NCBI GenBank assembly: GCA_037442205.1 | Contig: JBBIQS010000004.1 | Span: 1-64,000 of the forward strand | Origin: JBBIQS01 sp037442205 | Lineage (GTDB): Bacteria; Myxococcota; Myxococcia; Myxococcales; UBA5297 | Direction of reading: 5' to 3' | DNA length: 64,000 bases | Shown here: one piece after another, positions 17,465 to 25,963 of the stretch | Numbering within the stretch: position 1 is the first letter of the stretch | How the letters are laid out: every line of letters starts with the position of its first letter | The notes under the pieces: generated by a model | Told to the model about the DNA's origin: nothing | What the model saw: only the letters and a program-made list of their open reading frames with translations | Database searches by the model: none | Position numbers and translations under genes: made by a program

Positions 17465-20177
17465 CGACCTCCCTGATCACCGAATGCACCAGCAACGGGA
17501 GCGGCTTGTTGAGCCGCAGGGCCGCCCGGCCCGAGCGGTTGAAGCCGTTTGCGATCTGCACTTCGACGAGTTCCTGCTTCGCCTGGCGGTTGGTGAGCTG
17601 AACGGCGGGAGCCGGAGACCAGGCGCCTCCCTCGATGGACTCGGCCGCTTCGAGGCCCCCGGCGTGGAGAACATCGAAGAAGACCTTGGGCACGGTCTTC
17701 TGCTTGGCTCGGCCTCCTGAGATCGCAGCGTCGAGCGTCTCGACCTCGACGGCGTAGCCAAGTCCGATGTGGGCCACCAGGGCGCGCGGGGTGGCGAGGT
17801 TGAGGAACCCGTTCCAGACGAAGTTCGCTTCGGTCAATCCGTCCACGTTGACCACCACCGCGAGCCCGTTGAGGTGCGCCAGCCCGGTGATCGTGGTGGC
17901 GGTGACGCCCCAGGTGGCGGTGGAGGCGTCCTGCAGCGAGAGCGGGATAGCGTCGATGGCCCTACAGGTGATGGTGGTACCCGCCACCGCTTGGATCTCG
18001 AGACGCACTGGCGTGGCGGTGTTGTGCAGGAAGACGAGGTACTCGCCAACGCTTCCGGCACCAATGGGAAGGGACAGCGGCTGCAAGACGTCGATGGTGG
18101 CGCCAGCCGCCCAGCCTCCCCCGGCGTGCTGAACGAGCCCGAGCAGCGTCGCCGGGTTGGTGTTGCGCCCGTCGTAGGTCAGGGCGCAGTCGGAGGAGAC
18201 GGCCTCGCGCACGTCGTCGAAGCGGGGCCTGGTCATGCGCTCGAGGTAGACCACCCCCGTCGCCGGGCCGTCGGTGGGGTAGCGCCGCGCGAGGAAGTAG
18301 ACGGCGTCTTCCTGGCCCTCGGGAACGACGCAGACGTCCTCGAAGAGGCCCTCGGTGTCGCCCCGGGTCCACGCCACGATCTCGAGCTCGGGGACGTACG
18401 TCAGGGCGAGCAGCTTTCCGTCGCTGCGCACCGCGAGGATGCATGGGGTCGGGTTCTCGGTCACCGACCACGCAAGGATGCGATAGCCCGTGCCGGGGCT
18501 GGACTCGAAGAGGTGCTGGGCGAAGACGCCGAGGTCGATTGCCGTCGGCTTGCCCTCGGCGACGCGCATGAATCGGACCCCATAGCCTCGGGCCACCTCA
18601 AAGAGGAACCCGTCGTCGAGCACCAGCGGGTCGAGCCAGGAGGCGCCTCGGTTGGCGCGCCTGGTGATTTGGATCGACTCCTTCGAAAGCGGGTCTCCAT
18701 TGCCAGCACCGCCCACCTCCCAGACGCTGGCGTTGGTGAGCGCCCAAAGCCGCTCGAGCCCGACCAGCGCGCGGATCTCCTCGAACCGCTTCGACGCCAC
18801 CTCAAGTTCGAGGGCGTCGTCGATGCGTCCGGGAAAGTAGCGGTCGAAGTTGACGAAGCTGCCCGCCCTCGAGCACATCAGGGTTGCCGGCCTCGAGGCG
18901 GTGTTGGCGAAGATGCGCCTCTGCTCGAAGAACTCCAGCGCCGCCGGCGACTCGATCGCCTTGACCGTTCCGTCGGCGTTGTAGGTGGTGAAGGGGTTCA
19001 TCCCCATCGGCGGGGAGACGCTGCAGTCGGGTTCCCGTCCGTCGTCTCTCCACTCCATCAGCTTGGTATCGGCGAGCCACCCGTAGACCCCGCCGGCGCC
19101 GCGGTAGATGCGCCAGTAGAGGACGGTGTAGGTGGGGTTGGGTGGGATGGCGACGCCCCAGGTCAGCGAGAGCTGCTGGTCGGGGTAGAGCGCCAGCTTG
19201 GCCGGGAGCTGCTCCGTCTCCCAGTGCCCGTTGAAGACCTCCGCGTTCCAGTCGGCCGGGAAGACCGTGGGGTCGTGGCCGATGTTGTCGTAGCTGGCGC
19301 TGTAGTGCGCCCCGCTGTAGTTGCCCGGCATGCTGACGCGGTCGCCTACGTGGTACTGGGTGTTGGCGTTCCACCAGGGATAGCCCCAGCGCTGCATCAG
19401 CGTGATCTTCTCCGGTCTCGTCTCGAAGATGCGGCCCACGTTGTCGCGCACCACCGAGGTGACCAGCCACTCAAGTTCGCGCTCGGGATGTGCGGCGTCG
19501 GTGGGCGGAACGAGGTGGGTGTTGTCATAGGCGAAGCAGCGCGGATAGCTGCCGTAGAAGTAGGCCGCCGTCGGATCGAAGGTGATGGACTTGAAGCGCC
19601 AGTCCTGGTGCCCGAAGCGCTGGAGTTCGCAGGACCGAACCTGGCTGGTGAGGGTGAGGATGTCGCTCGCCTGGGAGTGGCCCAGCGCGTCGAGTTCGGC
19701 CGCGGTCCATTCGCTCCAGATCTCGTAGCAGTCAGCCTCGGCCCACCAGGTCGGGCTGCTCGCCGGGTCGTGGTTCAGGTTCCCGTTCTGCAGGGAGCGG
19801 TACTTCTTGCCTCCGTTGCTGGTGCACCACTGGTCCCGATCGTAGGTGTAGCCGGCCCCGTATGGATTCGCCGCCGGCGCCGCCACTGCCGCTCCATCCT
19901 GGTAGACGCGGACATAGTGGTCGCCGAACTCGAGGACGTAGCTCTGGTCCTCGGAGTAGACGAACGGGATCATCCTCACCTGCCCGGCGGTGGTGCCCTG
20001 CTGCCGGGCCTTCTTCACGAGCTTGGTTCCGGGTCGGGCCAGGGCTGCGCCGGAGCGGGTGATTAGGACGTTGCGCCCGGTGCGCAGGCTCACGCCATAC
20101 CGAGGCAGGTCGCTCGATCCGTGCAGGTTGGGCGCGAGTTCGCCGCCGGCAAAGCGAGAGGTCTTGAGCTCTCCCAT
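17451..20177 (-). CDS. Tail tube/nozzle protein (T7 gp12-like stabilisation protein)
   Basis: A 908-residue beta-rich protein starting MGELKTSRFAGGELAPNLHG and followed by RTGRNVLITRSGAALARPGT. This N-terminal signature is typical of the podovirus tail tubular protein B or nozzle, which forms the distal part of the short tail. The ATG at 20177 has GAGGAG upstream. It sits between the gp11-like adaptor and the gp13-like gene, the canonical podovirus order, and overlaps the latter by 14 bp. Confidence 0.8.
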   Translation of the reverse strand: MGELKTSRFAGGELAPNLHGSSDLPRYGVSLRTGRNVLITRSGAALARPGTKLVKKARQQGTTAGQVRMIPFVYSEDQSYVLEFGDHYVRVYQDGAAVAAPAANPYGAGYTYDRDQWCTSNGGKKYRSLQNGNLNHDPASSPTWWAEADCYEIWSEWTAAELDALGHSQASDILTLTSQVRSCELQRFGHQDWRFKSITFDPTAAYFYGSYPRCFAYDNTHLVPPTDAAHPERELEWLVTSVVRDNVGRIFETRPEKITLMQRWGYPWWNANTQYHVGDRVSMPGNYSGAHYSASYDNIGHDPTVFPADWNAEVFNGHWETEQLPAKLALYPDQQLSLTWGVAIPPNPTYTVLYWRIYRGAGGVYGWLADTKLMEWRDDGREPDCSVSPPMGMNPFTTYNADGTVKAIESPAALEFFEQRRIFANTASRPATLMCSRAGSFVNFDRYFPGRIDDALELEVASKRFEEIRALVGLERLWALTNASVWEVGGAGNGDPLSKESIQITRRANRGASWLDPLVLDDGFLFEVARGYGVRFMRVAEGKPTAIDLGVFAQHLFESSPGTGYRILAWSVTENPTPCILAVRSDGKLLALTYVPELEIVAWTRGDTEGLFEDVCVVPEGQEDAVYFLARRYPTDGPATGVVYLERMTRPRFDDVREAVSSDCALTYDGRNTNPATLLGLVQHAGGGWAAGATIDVLQPLSLPIGAGSVGEYLVFLHNTATPVRLEIQAVAGTTITCRAIDAIPLSLQDASTATWGVTATTITGLAHLNGLAVVVNVDGLTEANFVWNGFLNLATPRALVAHIGLGYAVEVETLDAAISGGRAKQKTVPKVFFDVLHAGGLEAAESIEGGAWSPAPAVQLTNRQAKQELVEVQIANGFNRSGRAALRLNKPLPLLVHSVIREVDVAG

Positions 20178-20181
20178 CGGC

Positions 20182-20832
20182 TCAGCTCCTCGAGGAGATG
20201 AAGATGGAATCGGGCTCGGGATCAGGCTTCTGAGAGTTCATGTCGATGGCCATCGCCTGCTGCTTGATGAGCATCCACTCCTGCTTCGCCAGCTGCGCGA
20301 GCCGGGCGTCGGCAGCCAGCGGGGCGGCGATCTCCGAGGCGAGGTAGGCGGCGATGGCGCGTTTGAAGCTGCCGTCCCAGAGGGTGACCTCCTCATGCCT
20401 CGCCGTGTAGATGAGGACCGCGCCCTTCTCGTCGGTGCATAGGGTGCGGTGCTTGACGTCTCCCAGCCCGGTGGTGACGACCTCGCAGGTCTCTTCCATC
20501 GCCGGGATCTGGTCGGGCCGGGGCCGGCGCTCGCCGGTCCAGATGAACCGGGGCATCAGGCAATCCACCGGCAGCGCGTAGACAAAGCCCCATCCGACGC
20601 GGGTGACCAGGGTAGCGGGGTCTCCGTTCACCCCGTAGAGCAGCGCCAGGGTGGCGGTGCGCCGCGCGAACCGGGGGTCCATTGAGCGCAGCGCGTCTTC
20701 GAGGGTTGTGGTCCAGAAGTCGCGGAGAACCGCAGCCTCTTGCGTCGTGTCGGCGGCGAAGGAGACGATCCGCGTCTTGAGGCCGATGCGCCGAAGCGCC
20801 AGGTTGCAGATGGTTTCGATGGAGTCGGGCAT
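20182..20832 (-). CDS. Tail adaptor protein (T7 gp11-like)
   Basis: A 216-residue protein beginning MPDSIETICNLALRRIG, the hallmark start of podovirus tail tubular protein A (gp11-like adaptor), which connects the portal to the nozzle. FWTTTLEDALRSMDPRFA and a C-terminal helix with KRAIAAYLASEIA also fit. GAGGAACCG precedes the ATG at 20832. It is the first tail gene after the head module; the 111-bp gap upstream holds a 20-bp perfect palindrome. Confidence 0.8.
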   Translation of the reverse strand: MPDSIETICNLALRRIGLKTRIVSFAADTTQEAAVLRDFWTTTLEDALRSMDPRFARRTATLALLYGVNGDPATLVTRVGWGFVYALPVDCLMPRFIWTGERRPRPDQIPAMEETCEVVTTGLGDVKHRTLCTDEKGAVLIYTARHEEVTLWDGSFKRAIAAYLASEIAAPLAADARLAQLAKQEWMLIKQQAMAIDMNSQKPDPEPDSIFISSRS

Positions 20833-20910
20833 CGGTTCCTCGGGGAGCGCCCCACGGCGCCAGGCCGCCGCGGGGCACTCGTTCCCTATCGCGCTGGTCT
20901 ACCTGGGACT

Positions 20911-20930
20911 GCTCGAGGGATCCCTCGAGC
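20911..20930. promoter_or_regulatory. 20-bp perfect palindrome between head and tail genes
   Basis: GCTCGAGGGATCCCTCGAGC reads the same on both strands. As RNA it could fold into an 8-bp stem with a 4-base loop. No T-run follows on the transcribed strand, so a weak terminator, an RNase processing site or a protein-binding site are the options. Confidence 0.6.
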
Positions 20931-20943
20931 GGCGAGAGCAGGC

Positions 20944-21138
20944 TCAGATGGCCTTCTGGCCGCCCTTGGCATCCCCCTTGGCCTCGGGCTTCGCCTCGGA
21001 CTTGCCGGAGGTCTGGACCTTGATCCAGGTCTTGCCGGGCTTCTCGCCCTCCTCGAGGGTGATGATCGTGCCGGGCTCGAGCAGCCGGCCCTTGCGGTAG
21101 TGCTGGCCGCGCAGTTGGTACTGATCGCCTTTCGCCAT
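20944..21138 (-). CDS. Small basic phage protein
   Basis: A 64-residue protein: MAKGDQYQLRGQHYRKGRL, then a short beta-rich core (GTIITLEEGEKPGKTWIKV) and a Lys/Gly-rich tail. Similar small proteins lie between capsid and tail genes in several podoviruses, without known function. GAGG precedes the ATG. The compact core resembles an SH3-like or capsid-associated fold, which is only a guess. Confidence 0.65.
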   Translation of the reverse strand: MAKGDQYQLRGQHYRKGRLLEPGTIITLEEGEKPGKTWIKVQTSGKSEAKPEAKGDAKGGQKAI

Positions 21139-21227
21139 GTTCGTGTCCTCGCTGGTTCTTGTGAGAGGTGGTGGGAAGGACCAGGACGGCGGCTCACGGA
21201 TACGGGGCCGCCGGCCGGGTCAGGCTG

Positions 21228-21692
21228 CTAGTTCAGGCCGGGCGCCGTCTCGCGGCCCGCGACCAGGCCGCCGGTGACCTTGCCCGCGGTCATGTCGAAC
21301 GCGCCGACGACGAAGGCCAGCCCCAGGTAGCGCTGGTCGATGCCCGGGGGGACGTCGAGGTAGAACTTCTTGCCCAGGGTGAACTCGGCCTTGCCCAGCA
21401 CGCCGGTGCGGGCGACGACCTTCTGCCCGGCGTTGATCTTGCCGTTGGCGTCCACCCCGGTGCCGGTGATGAGTTGGATCTCCATCGTCGCGGCGCCGGC
21501 CGAGGTGAAGGCCTCGGTGACCTGCGCGATGATCTCCTTCTCGTTGCCGCGGCCGAGGTCGTGGAGGGCGACGCCGCCGTTGGCCGGGGTGCCGGCCACG
21601 CCCAGGTCGATGCTGTTCTCGGAGTAGTGGGTGCCGACCGCCACCGCCAGGTTCTGGTTCTCCGAGAGCATGTTCTGCTTGTCGAGCTTCAT
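21228..21692 (-). CDS. Capsid cement protein (Bbp16-like)
   Basis: A 154-residue beta-rich protein beginning MKLDKQNMLSENQNLAV and containing NSIDLGV, VALHDLGRGNEKEI and AQVTEAFTSAG. This matches the pattern of the Bbp16 cement protein of Bordetella phage BPP-1, which clamps capsid subunits together on the outside of the head. It follows the major capsid gene directly, as in BPP-1. Confidence 0.8.
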   Translation of the reverse strand: MKLDKQNMLSENQNLAVAVGTHYSENSIDLGVAGTPANGGVALHDLGRGNEKEIIAQVTEAFTSAGAATMEIQLITGTGVDANGKINAGQKVVARTGVLGKAEFTLGKKFYLDVPPGIDQRYLGLAFVVGAFDMTAGKVTGGLVAGRETAPGLN

Positions 21693-21764
21693 GGGTTTCT
21701 CGTCTTTCCGAGCCGGCGCCGAGCTCTCGCCCAGCGTCAGCTCTGGTTGGGGTTCACGCCTGCG

Positions 21765-22763
21765 CTAGGCGATGACGTCCTCGGTGACCAGGGCGTCGCT
21801 GCGCTTGATGGGGATGCCGTCGAAGAAGTCCACCGGCTTGCCGCCCACCATCTCGGTGGTCAGGGTCGAGGACTTCACCGCGTTGCGGGCCTCCTTGCGC
21901 AGCATGGTCTTCACCTTGCGGCTGCAGTAGAGGACCGGGCGCCCGCTGTTCAGGTCCTGCACCTGCTCGACGGCGTCGGCCATCGCGTCGTGGATGAGGG
22001 TCTTGGTCGCGTCGAAGCCGCTGGCGTCGATGTTCCCGATGCGGACGACGTAGCGCCAGTCGCGCACCACCAGGCCGAAGTCCCAGGTCCAGTAGGTCAC
22101 GTAGGCCTTGAACTTCTTGTTGTTGGCGTCGTTCCAGAGCTGGACGCCACGGTCGTCCGGCTCGAGCCCGGCCACGCTGCCCTTGGGGTAGATGCCGAAG
22201 ACGGTCTCCGGCCCCCAGACCACCAGCCAGATGCTGTACTGGTCGGCGCCCGCGGCCGCCGGGTCGCACTTGATGATCTGGTCGCCCTGGGGGTTGGCCG
22301 CGCTGACGACCGTGTTGTCGTAGCGCGGCGCCAGCCCGTTGAACTTCTCCGGGGCGGCGTCGGTCGAGTGGTAGAAGATGCCGGTCGCGATCTCGTTGGA
22401 CATGGCCGCGACGAAGGCCTTGTCCTCGGAGGCGCGGAAGGCCGCCTCGTTCCCGTTCAGCTTGGCGACGCGGGTGTCCACGACGCTCATGCCGGCGAGC
22501 TCGCCGCAGGCCTCGTCGAACTGGTCGGTGACGCTCTTCGAGGGAGCGACGCCCTCGTTGAGCTTGCGCCATCCGACGCTCGGCAGGCCCGTCCGCGAGG
22601 TAACCCGGTGGCCGGTGGGCAGGTTGCCCTCCAGCACCACCATGTCCTCGAGGATGGGGTTCTTCCTGGTGAGCTGCTCGACGATCCGGTCGATCGCGCC
22701 GTTGGGGGCCTGCCGCTTCACCTGGTCCAGCAGGGTGGGCAGTTCGTTGTTGACGACGGCCAT
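21765..22763 (-). CDS. Major capsid protein (BPP-1 type)
   Basis: A 332-residue capsid protein of the HK97-fold group found in BPP-1-like podoviruses. It begins MAVVNNELPTLLDQVKRQ and has VLEGNLPTGHRVTSRTGLP, ATGIFYHSTD, YPKGSVAGL and CSRKVKTMLRKEARN, all typical of the family. AAGGAAG lies upstream of the ATG at 22763. It sits between scaffold and cement genes, and the lack of an N-terminal protease domain agrees with a separate scaffold gene. Confidence 0.88.
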   Translation of the reverse strand: MAVVNNELPTLLDQVKRQAPNGAIDRIVEQLTRKNPILEDMVVLEGNLPTGHRVTSRTGLPSVGWRKLNEGVAPSKSVTDQFDEACGELAGMSVVDTRVAKLNGNEAAFRASEDKAFVAAMSNEIATGIFYHSTDAAPEKFNGLAPRYDNTVVSAANPQGDQIIKCDPAAAGADQYSIWLVVWGPETVFGIYPKGSVAGLEPDDRGVQLWNDANNKKFKAYVTYWTWDFGLVVRDWRYVVRIGNIDASGFDATKTLIHDAMADAVEQVQDLNSGRPVLYCSRKVKTMLRKEARNAVKSSTLTTEMVGGKPVDFFDGIPIKRSDALVTEDVIA

Positions 22764-22791
22764 TGCTGCGCTTCCTTTCTGGCGAGAGCGC

Positions 22792-23598
22792 TCAGCGCTT
22801 CTTCGCCATCGTGGGGTAGAGGTCGTTGAGGAACTTCTGCTCCTCGTCGACCTGGTTGTGGGGCTCTCCGCCGGTGCCGGCGAGGGAGTCCTCGGACATG
22901 GCCCGGCCGATCTTCGCCAGGGCCTTGATGACCACGGGGTGGGAGCCCAGGCCGGCGACGTCGATCACCTTCATCAGGTCGGCGCCGCCGAACTTCTCGA
23001 CGACGCGCTTGGCGGCGGTGAGCGACTCCTGCAGCTTGGCGCCGCCGATCTCCGGGTCCTCGCGGGTCTGCTTGTCCCACTCCGCGAGCTGCTTTTGCCA
23101 CGCCTCGCCCGCCGCTTCGGCCTGGCGCTTCTGCATCCCGAGCGACAGCTCGAGGTACTTCTGCGCCGCCTCCTTCGTGAGCCCGTCGGTCTTGACGAGC
23201 TCCTTGAAGGAATTCATGGCCTCCTCGTCGATCGAGGCGCCCTCGGGCAGATCGAACTTGAGCTCGTCCTCGGCGCCCGGCTTCTTGTCGGGCTCCTCGT
23301 CCGCGCTCTCGCCCTCTTCGCCCTCGGCCCCGGTGTCCTCGGCCTCCTCGTCCTCCTGCGCCTGCTTCGGCTCCGGCGCGGGCTTCTTGTCCTCGCCGCC
23401 CTTGGGCTTGCTGCTGCCCTCCTTCGGCTTGGTGGTGGTGGCGGCTCCGAGGAGGGACTTCTGCCCCTCGTCCCCGCTGGCGCCCGGCTTGGCCTCGCCG
23501 TTCGCGCCGTTGTGCCCCGCCGGCTTGCCGCCCGCCGAGGTTCCCTTGGTGCCAGCCGCGCTTGCCGGCGCGGCCGCTCCGCTGCTCTTGGTGCTCAT
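22792..23598 (-). CDS. Capsid scaffolding protein
   Basis: A 268-residue protein with a disordered, highly charged N-terminal half (Gly/Lys/Glu-rich, for example EDEEAEDTGAEGEEGE) and a helical C-terminal half with AAQKYLELSLGMQKRQAEAA and the tail AKKR. This is the normal make-up of podovirus scaffolds, which direct prohead assembly and then leave. The ATG at 23598 has AGGAGGAG upstream and overlaps the preceding stop as ATGA, so translation is probably coupled. It lies directly before the capsid gene. Confidence 0.8.
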   Translation of the reverse strand: MSTKSSGAAAPASAAGTKGTSAGGKPAGHNGANGEAKPGASGDEGQKSLLGAATTTKPKEGSSKPKGGEDKKPAPEPKQAQEDEEAEDTGAEGEEGESADEEPDKKPGAEDELKFDLPEGASIDEEAMNSFKELVKTDGLTKEAAQKYLELSLGMQKRQAEAAGEAWQKQLAEWDKQTREDPEIGGAKLQESLTAAKRVVEKFGGADLMKVIDVAGLGSHPVVIKALAKIGRAMSEDSLAGTGGEPHNQVDEEQKFLNDLYPTMAKKR

Positions 23599-23957
23599 CT
23601 GCGGTGCTCCTCCTTTTTGGCCTTCTCCTTCTCGATCTCGTCGAGGCGACGCGCGGTCACCTCCTCCTCGAGCGCCTTCATCCACCCATCGCCGTTGACC
23701 GCCATCGCGTGGTCGCGGAGCTCGATTCCGATGGAGCGCCGCCCGGCCAGCCGGAAGGATGAGAGAGCCGTCTCGATGCCGTCGCGGCCCATTCCGACCG
23801 CGCAGTCATGCCCCGCGGCACCGCAGCGGATGTCCACCAGGCGGATGAAGAAGCGGCGGAAGCGCTCGTCCTCGAGGAGCACCTGCAGATCCTCGTCGTT
23901 CTGGTCCTTGCGGCGGGCCACGAGGGCCTCGCAGGTCTGGTCGTAGGCGGACTTCAC
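23595..23957 (-). CDS. Bbp19-like phage protein
   Basis: A 120-residue protein with LLEDERFRRFFIRLVDIRCG and later FRLAGRRSIGIELRDHAM. This is the Bbp19-type pattern (a short domain with D-RRFL and GRRSVG-like elements) found between portal and scaffold in BPP-1-like phages; its role is unknown. It starts with GTG at 23957, overlapping the portal stop as GTGA, and ends as ATGA with the scaffold start. The long C-terminal helix is Lys/Glu-rich. Confidence 0.72.
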   Translation of the reverse strand: MKSAYDQTCEALVARRKDQNDEDLQVLLEDERFRRFFIRLVDIRCGAAGHDCAVGMGRDGIETALSSFRLAGRRSIGIELRDHAMAVNGDGWMKALEEEVTARRLDEIEKEKAKKEEHRR

Positions 23958-25702
23958 GCCGCACCCCCGGCCTGCATCGCTCCTGGCCCGGCTCCGGCGG
24001 CACCGGCGGCCACGCCAGGCATCGCGCCCAGCATGCGAGCCAGGGCGTTGTCGTCTTGGAGGGTGGCGCCGGAGAGGTTCTTGGCCGCCTGCGAGCCCTG
24101 CAGCATCTGGTTCATCGTGTCCAGCTGCTGCTTCTGCTGGGCCTTCATCGCGCGCAGCTTCTTGACGAGCTGCTGGGCGACCAGAAGGTCGGGTTTCATC
24201 CCCAGCATCCCGGAGTACTCGCGAAGAAGGGCGTCGGCGTCGATGAGGTCGAGCACCTGGGGGTTGATGTTTTGCGCGAGCGAGCTGGCATAGCCGGCGA
24301 AGCGCTCCAGGCTGGTGATCCCCAGCATCTTCTGCGCCTGCGCGAGGATGCTGATGTACTCGACGCGGAGTTCGCTCCCGAAGAGGGATTCGGGAGGCGG
24401 GGGGATGACACCCTTCTCGAGCAGGATCGAGAACACCCGATCGATGGCTGGGTCGAGCAGCTCGTCCTCGAGCGCCTCGAGCACCGGGCCCAGCTGCAGC
24501 ATCTTCTCCTCGTGGCGCTCGGTGACCTCGGTGGCGGTGACGTTGCTCCGGTTGTCGTTGGCCAGCAGGAGGAACAGGTCGGCGAAGAACGCCGAGTCGA
24601 TGCGTCCCTCGTGGTCCTGAACGTCCTCCCGAATCGCGGGAATGGCCGCCGGGTCGGGGGAGTAGGCCGCGCGGACCTGCTTCACCCCATCGGCCTCCGA
24701 CACCGCGATCAGTTGCCCGGGCAGCATGGAATTGACGCCCAGGTTGGGCGGCACCACCATCGGCGGTTCGGTGAGCTTGTCGGTGATCTGCAGCTTGCGC
24801 TTCGCCAGCTGCTGCAGCCCCTTGGTGTCGGGCAGCGCCTCGTGGCCTGGGCCGACTCCGTAGACGTCGAGGCCGAGGGTCATCCACCGCGGGGCCATCA
24901 CCGGGAAGTCGCGGTAACCGCGGGCACGCAGGAAGCCCTCGCTCGGCTCGGTCGCCTTCTCGTACCAGAGCGAGAGCCACTTCTTGCCGGTGACGTCCAG
25001 CTTGCCCAGCTGCAGCTCGCGGTTGGGCTCCACCACGTGGACGATCTCGATCAGCCGCTCGAATTCGTGATCATCGAAGGCCTTGCGGACCTCCCTGCTG
25101 CAGGCGTCGTAGCCGAAGTGCTCCACCAGCTGGGCCACCGACATGCACAGGTCGCGATAGACGCCGTTCACCTGCAGGCGAGCGCTCAGCGTCAGCGAGT
25201 ACTCTCCGAGGGGGAAGACGTAGCAGCGGAGGGCTTCCTCGTGGTCCTCCTCGATGAGCATCGCCGAGGTGCCGAAGGCGACCAGGTGGTAGTAGAGCTG
25301 GGCGAGCGCCTTGTAGAAGTTGCTCTTGGCCAGGGCCTCTCGGATCAGCTCCTCAACGAAGTGCAGCCAGGCCTTGACCTCGGGGTCGTTGGCCAGGTCG
25401 CTGCTCGGGGTGGTGAGCGAGAACCAGCGCCGGGCCTTGGAGGTGATGCCGGCGTTCATCCCAGAGGCGCAGATGCGAACTCCCCGGCCCGCGCGCGAGT
25501 TGTAGATCTTCGACGCCCCACCGACCTTGCGGTTGACGTTGCGAGGGTCGATTCGGATCTGCCGGGGAAGGATGTAGTCGGCAATGTCCTCCCAGTCCGC
25601 CATCTGCTCGGAGCGCACCGCGATCAGCGCGGAGTGGCGCTTCTGCAGGCGCTCGCGAGCGGCCTCGGGGCCTTCCTTCTTGAGCGGGAACTGGACGCCC
25701 AT
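23954..25702 (-). CDS. Portal (head-tail connector) protein
   Basis: A 582-residue portal protein of the podovirus head-to-tail connector family, forming the dodecameric ring through which DNA is packaged and ejected. Typical segments are WEDIADYILPRQ, the RAGRGVRICASGMNAGITS region, LIEEDHEEALRCYVFPLGEY, GYRDFPVMAPRW, YGVGPGHEALPDTK and NVTATEVTERHEEKMLQLGP. The C-terminus is Gln/Ala-rich and coiled. GGAGC precedes the ATG at 25702. Confidence 0.9.
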   Translation of the reverse strand: MGVQFPLKKEGPEAARERLQKRHSALIAVRSEQMADWEDIADYILPRQIRIDPRNVNRKVGGASKIYNSRAGRGVRICASGMNAGITSKARRWFSLTTPSSDLANDPEVKAWLHFVEELIREALAKSNFYKALAQLYYHLVAFGTSAMLIEEDHEEALRCYVFPLGEYSLTLSARLQVNGVYRDLCMSVAQLVEHFGYDACSREVRKAFDDHEFERLIEIVHVVEPNRELQLGKLDVTGKKWLSLWYEKATEPSEGFLRARGYRDFPVMAPRWMTLGLDVYGVGPGHEALPDTKGLQQLAKRKLQITDKLTEPPMVVPPNLGVNSMLPGQLIAVSEADGVKQVRAAYSPDPAAIPAIREDVQDHEGRIDSAFFADLFLLLANDNRSNVTATEVTERHEEKMLQLGPVLEALEDELLDPAIDRVFSILLEKGVIPPPPESLFGSELRVEYISILAQAQKMLGITSLERFAGYASSLAQNINPQVLDLIDADALLREYSGMLGMKPDLLVAQQLVKKLRAMKAQQKQQLDTMNQMLQGSQAAKNLSGATLQDDNALARMLGAMPGVAAGAAGAGPGAMQAGGAA

Positions 25703-25706
25703 CGGA

Positions 25707-25958
25707 TTAGCTCCGGCCCAGCAGGCTCGGCGGGGTGGACAGCGGCGCCGACGAAGCCAGCCCGCGGGCGCCGGTCAGCATCGCGGACTTGCGGCCCAGG
25801 CTGATGAGCGCCTGCAGCTGCAGGTACTGCTTTCGCTTCTGCAGTTCCTCGAGGGTGAGGGTCTGGCCGGGCTTGTCCTCTCCCAGTAGGCCAGGGACCT
25901 TCGGCTTGGTGTCGATGGTCGTCGGCTGCTGCAGAGGAGTGGGAGGAGAGGCGCCCAT
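25707..25958 (-). CDS. Small phage protein between terminase and portal
   Basis: An 83-residue protein: a disordered Pro/Thr-rich N-terminus, then KVPGLLGEDKPGQTLTLEEL and a helix (KRKQYLQLQALISLGRKSAML). Similar short proteins sit between TerL and portal in related podoviruses. The ATG at 25958 is chosen for its GGAG; the longer upstream frame overlaps terminase and reads as a shadow. Function unknown. Confidence 0.62.
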   Translation of the reverse strand: MGASPPTPLQQPTTIDTKPKVPGLLGEDKPGQTLTLEELQKRKQYLQLQALISLGRKSAMLTGARGLASSAPLSTPPSLLGRS

Positions 25959-25963
25959 GCTGG

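Noticed and set aside
20944..23598. CRISPR array or other spaced repeats in GC-rich Ala/Lys/Gly coding regions
   Set aside because: Short repeated words come from codon bias in low-complexity proteins; there is no regular repeat-spacer pattern anywhere in the window.
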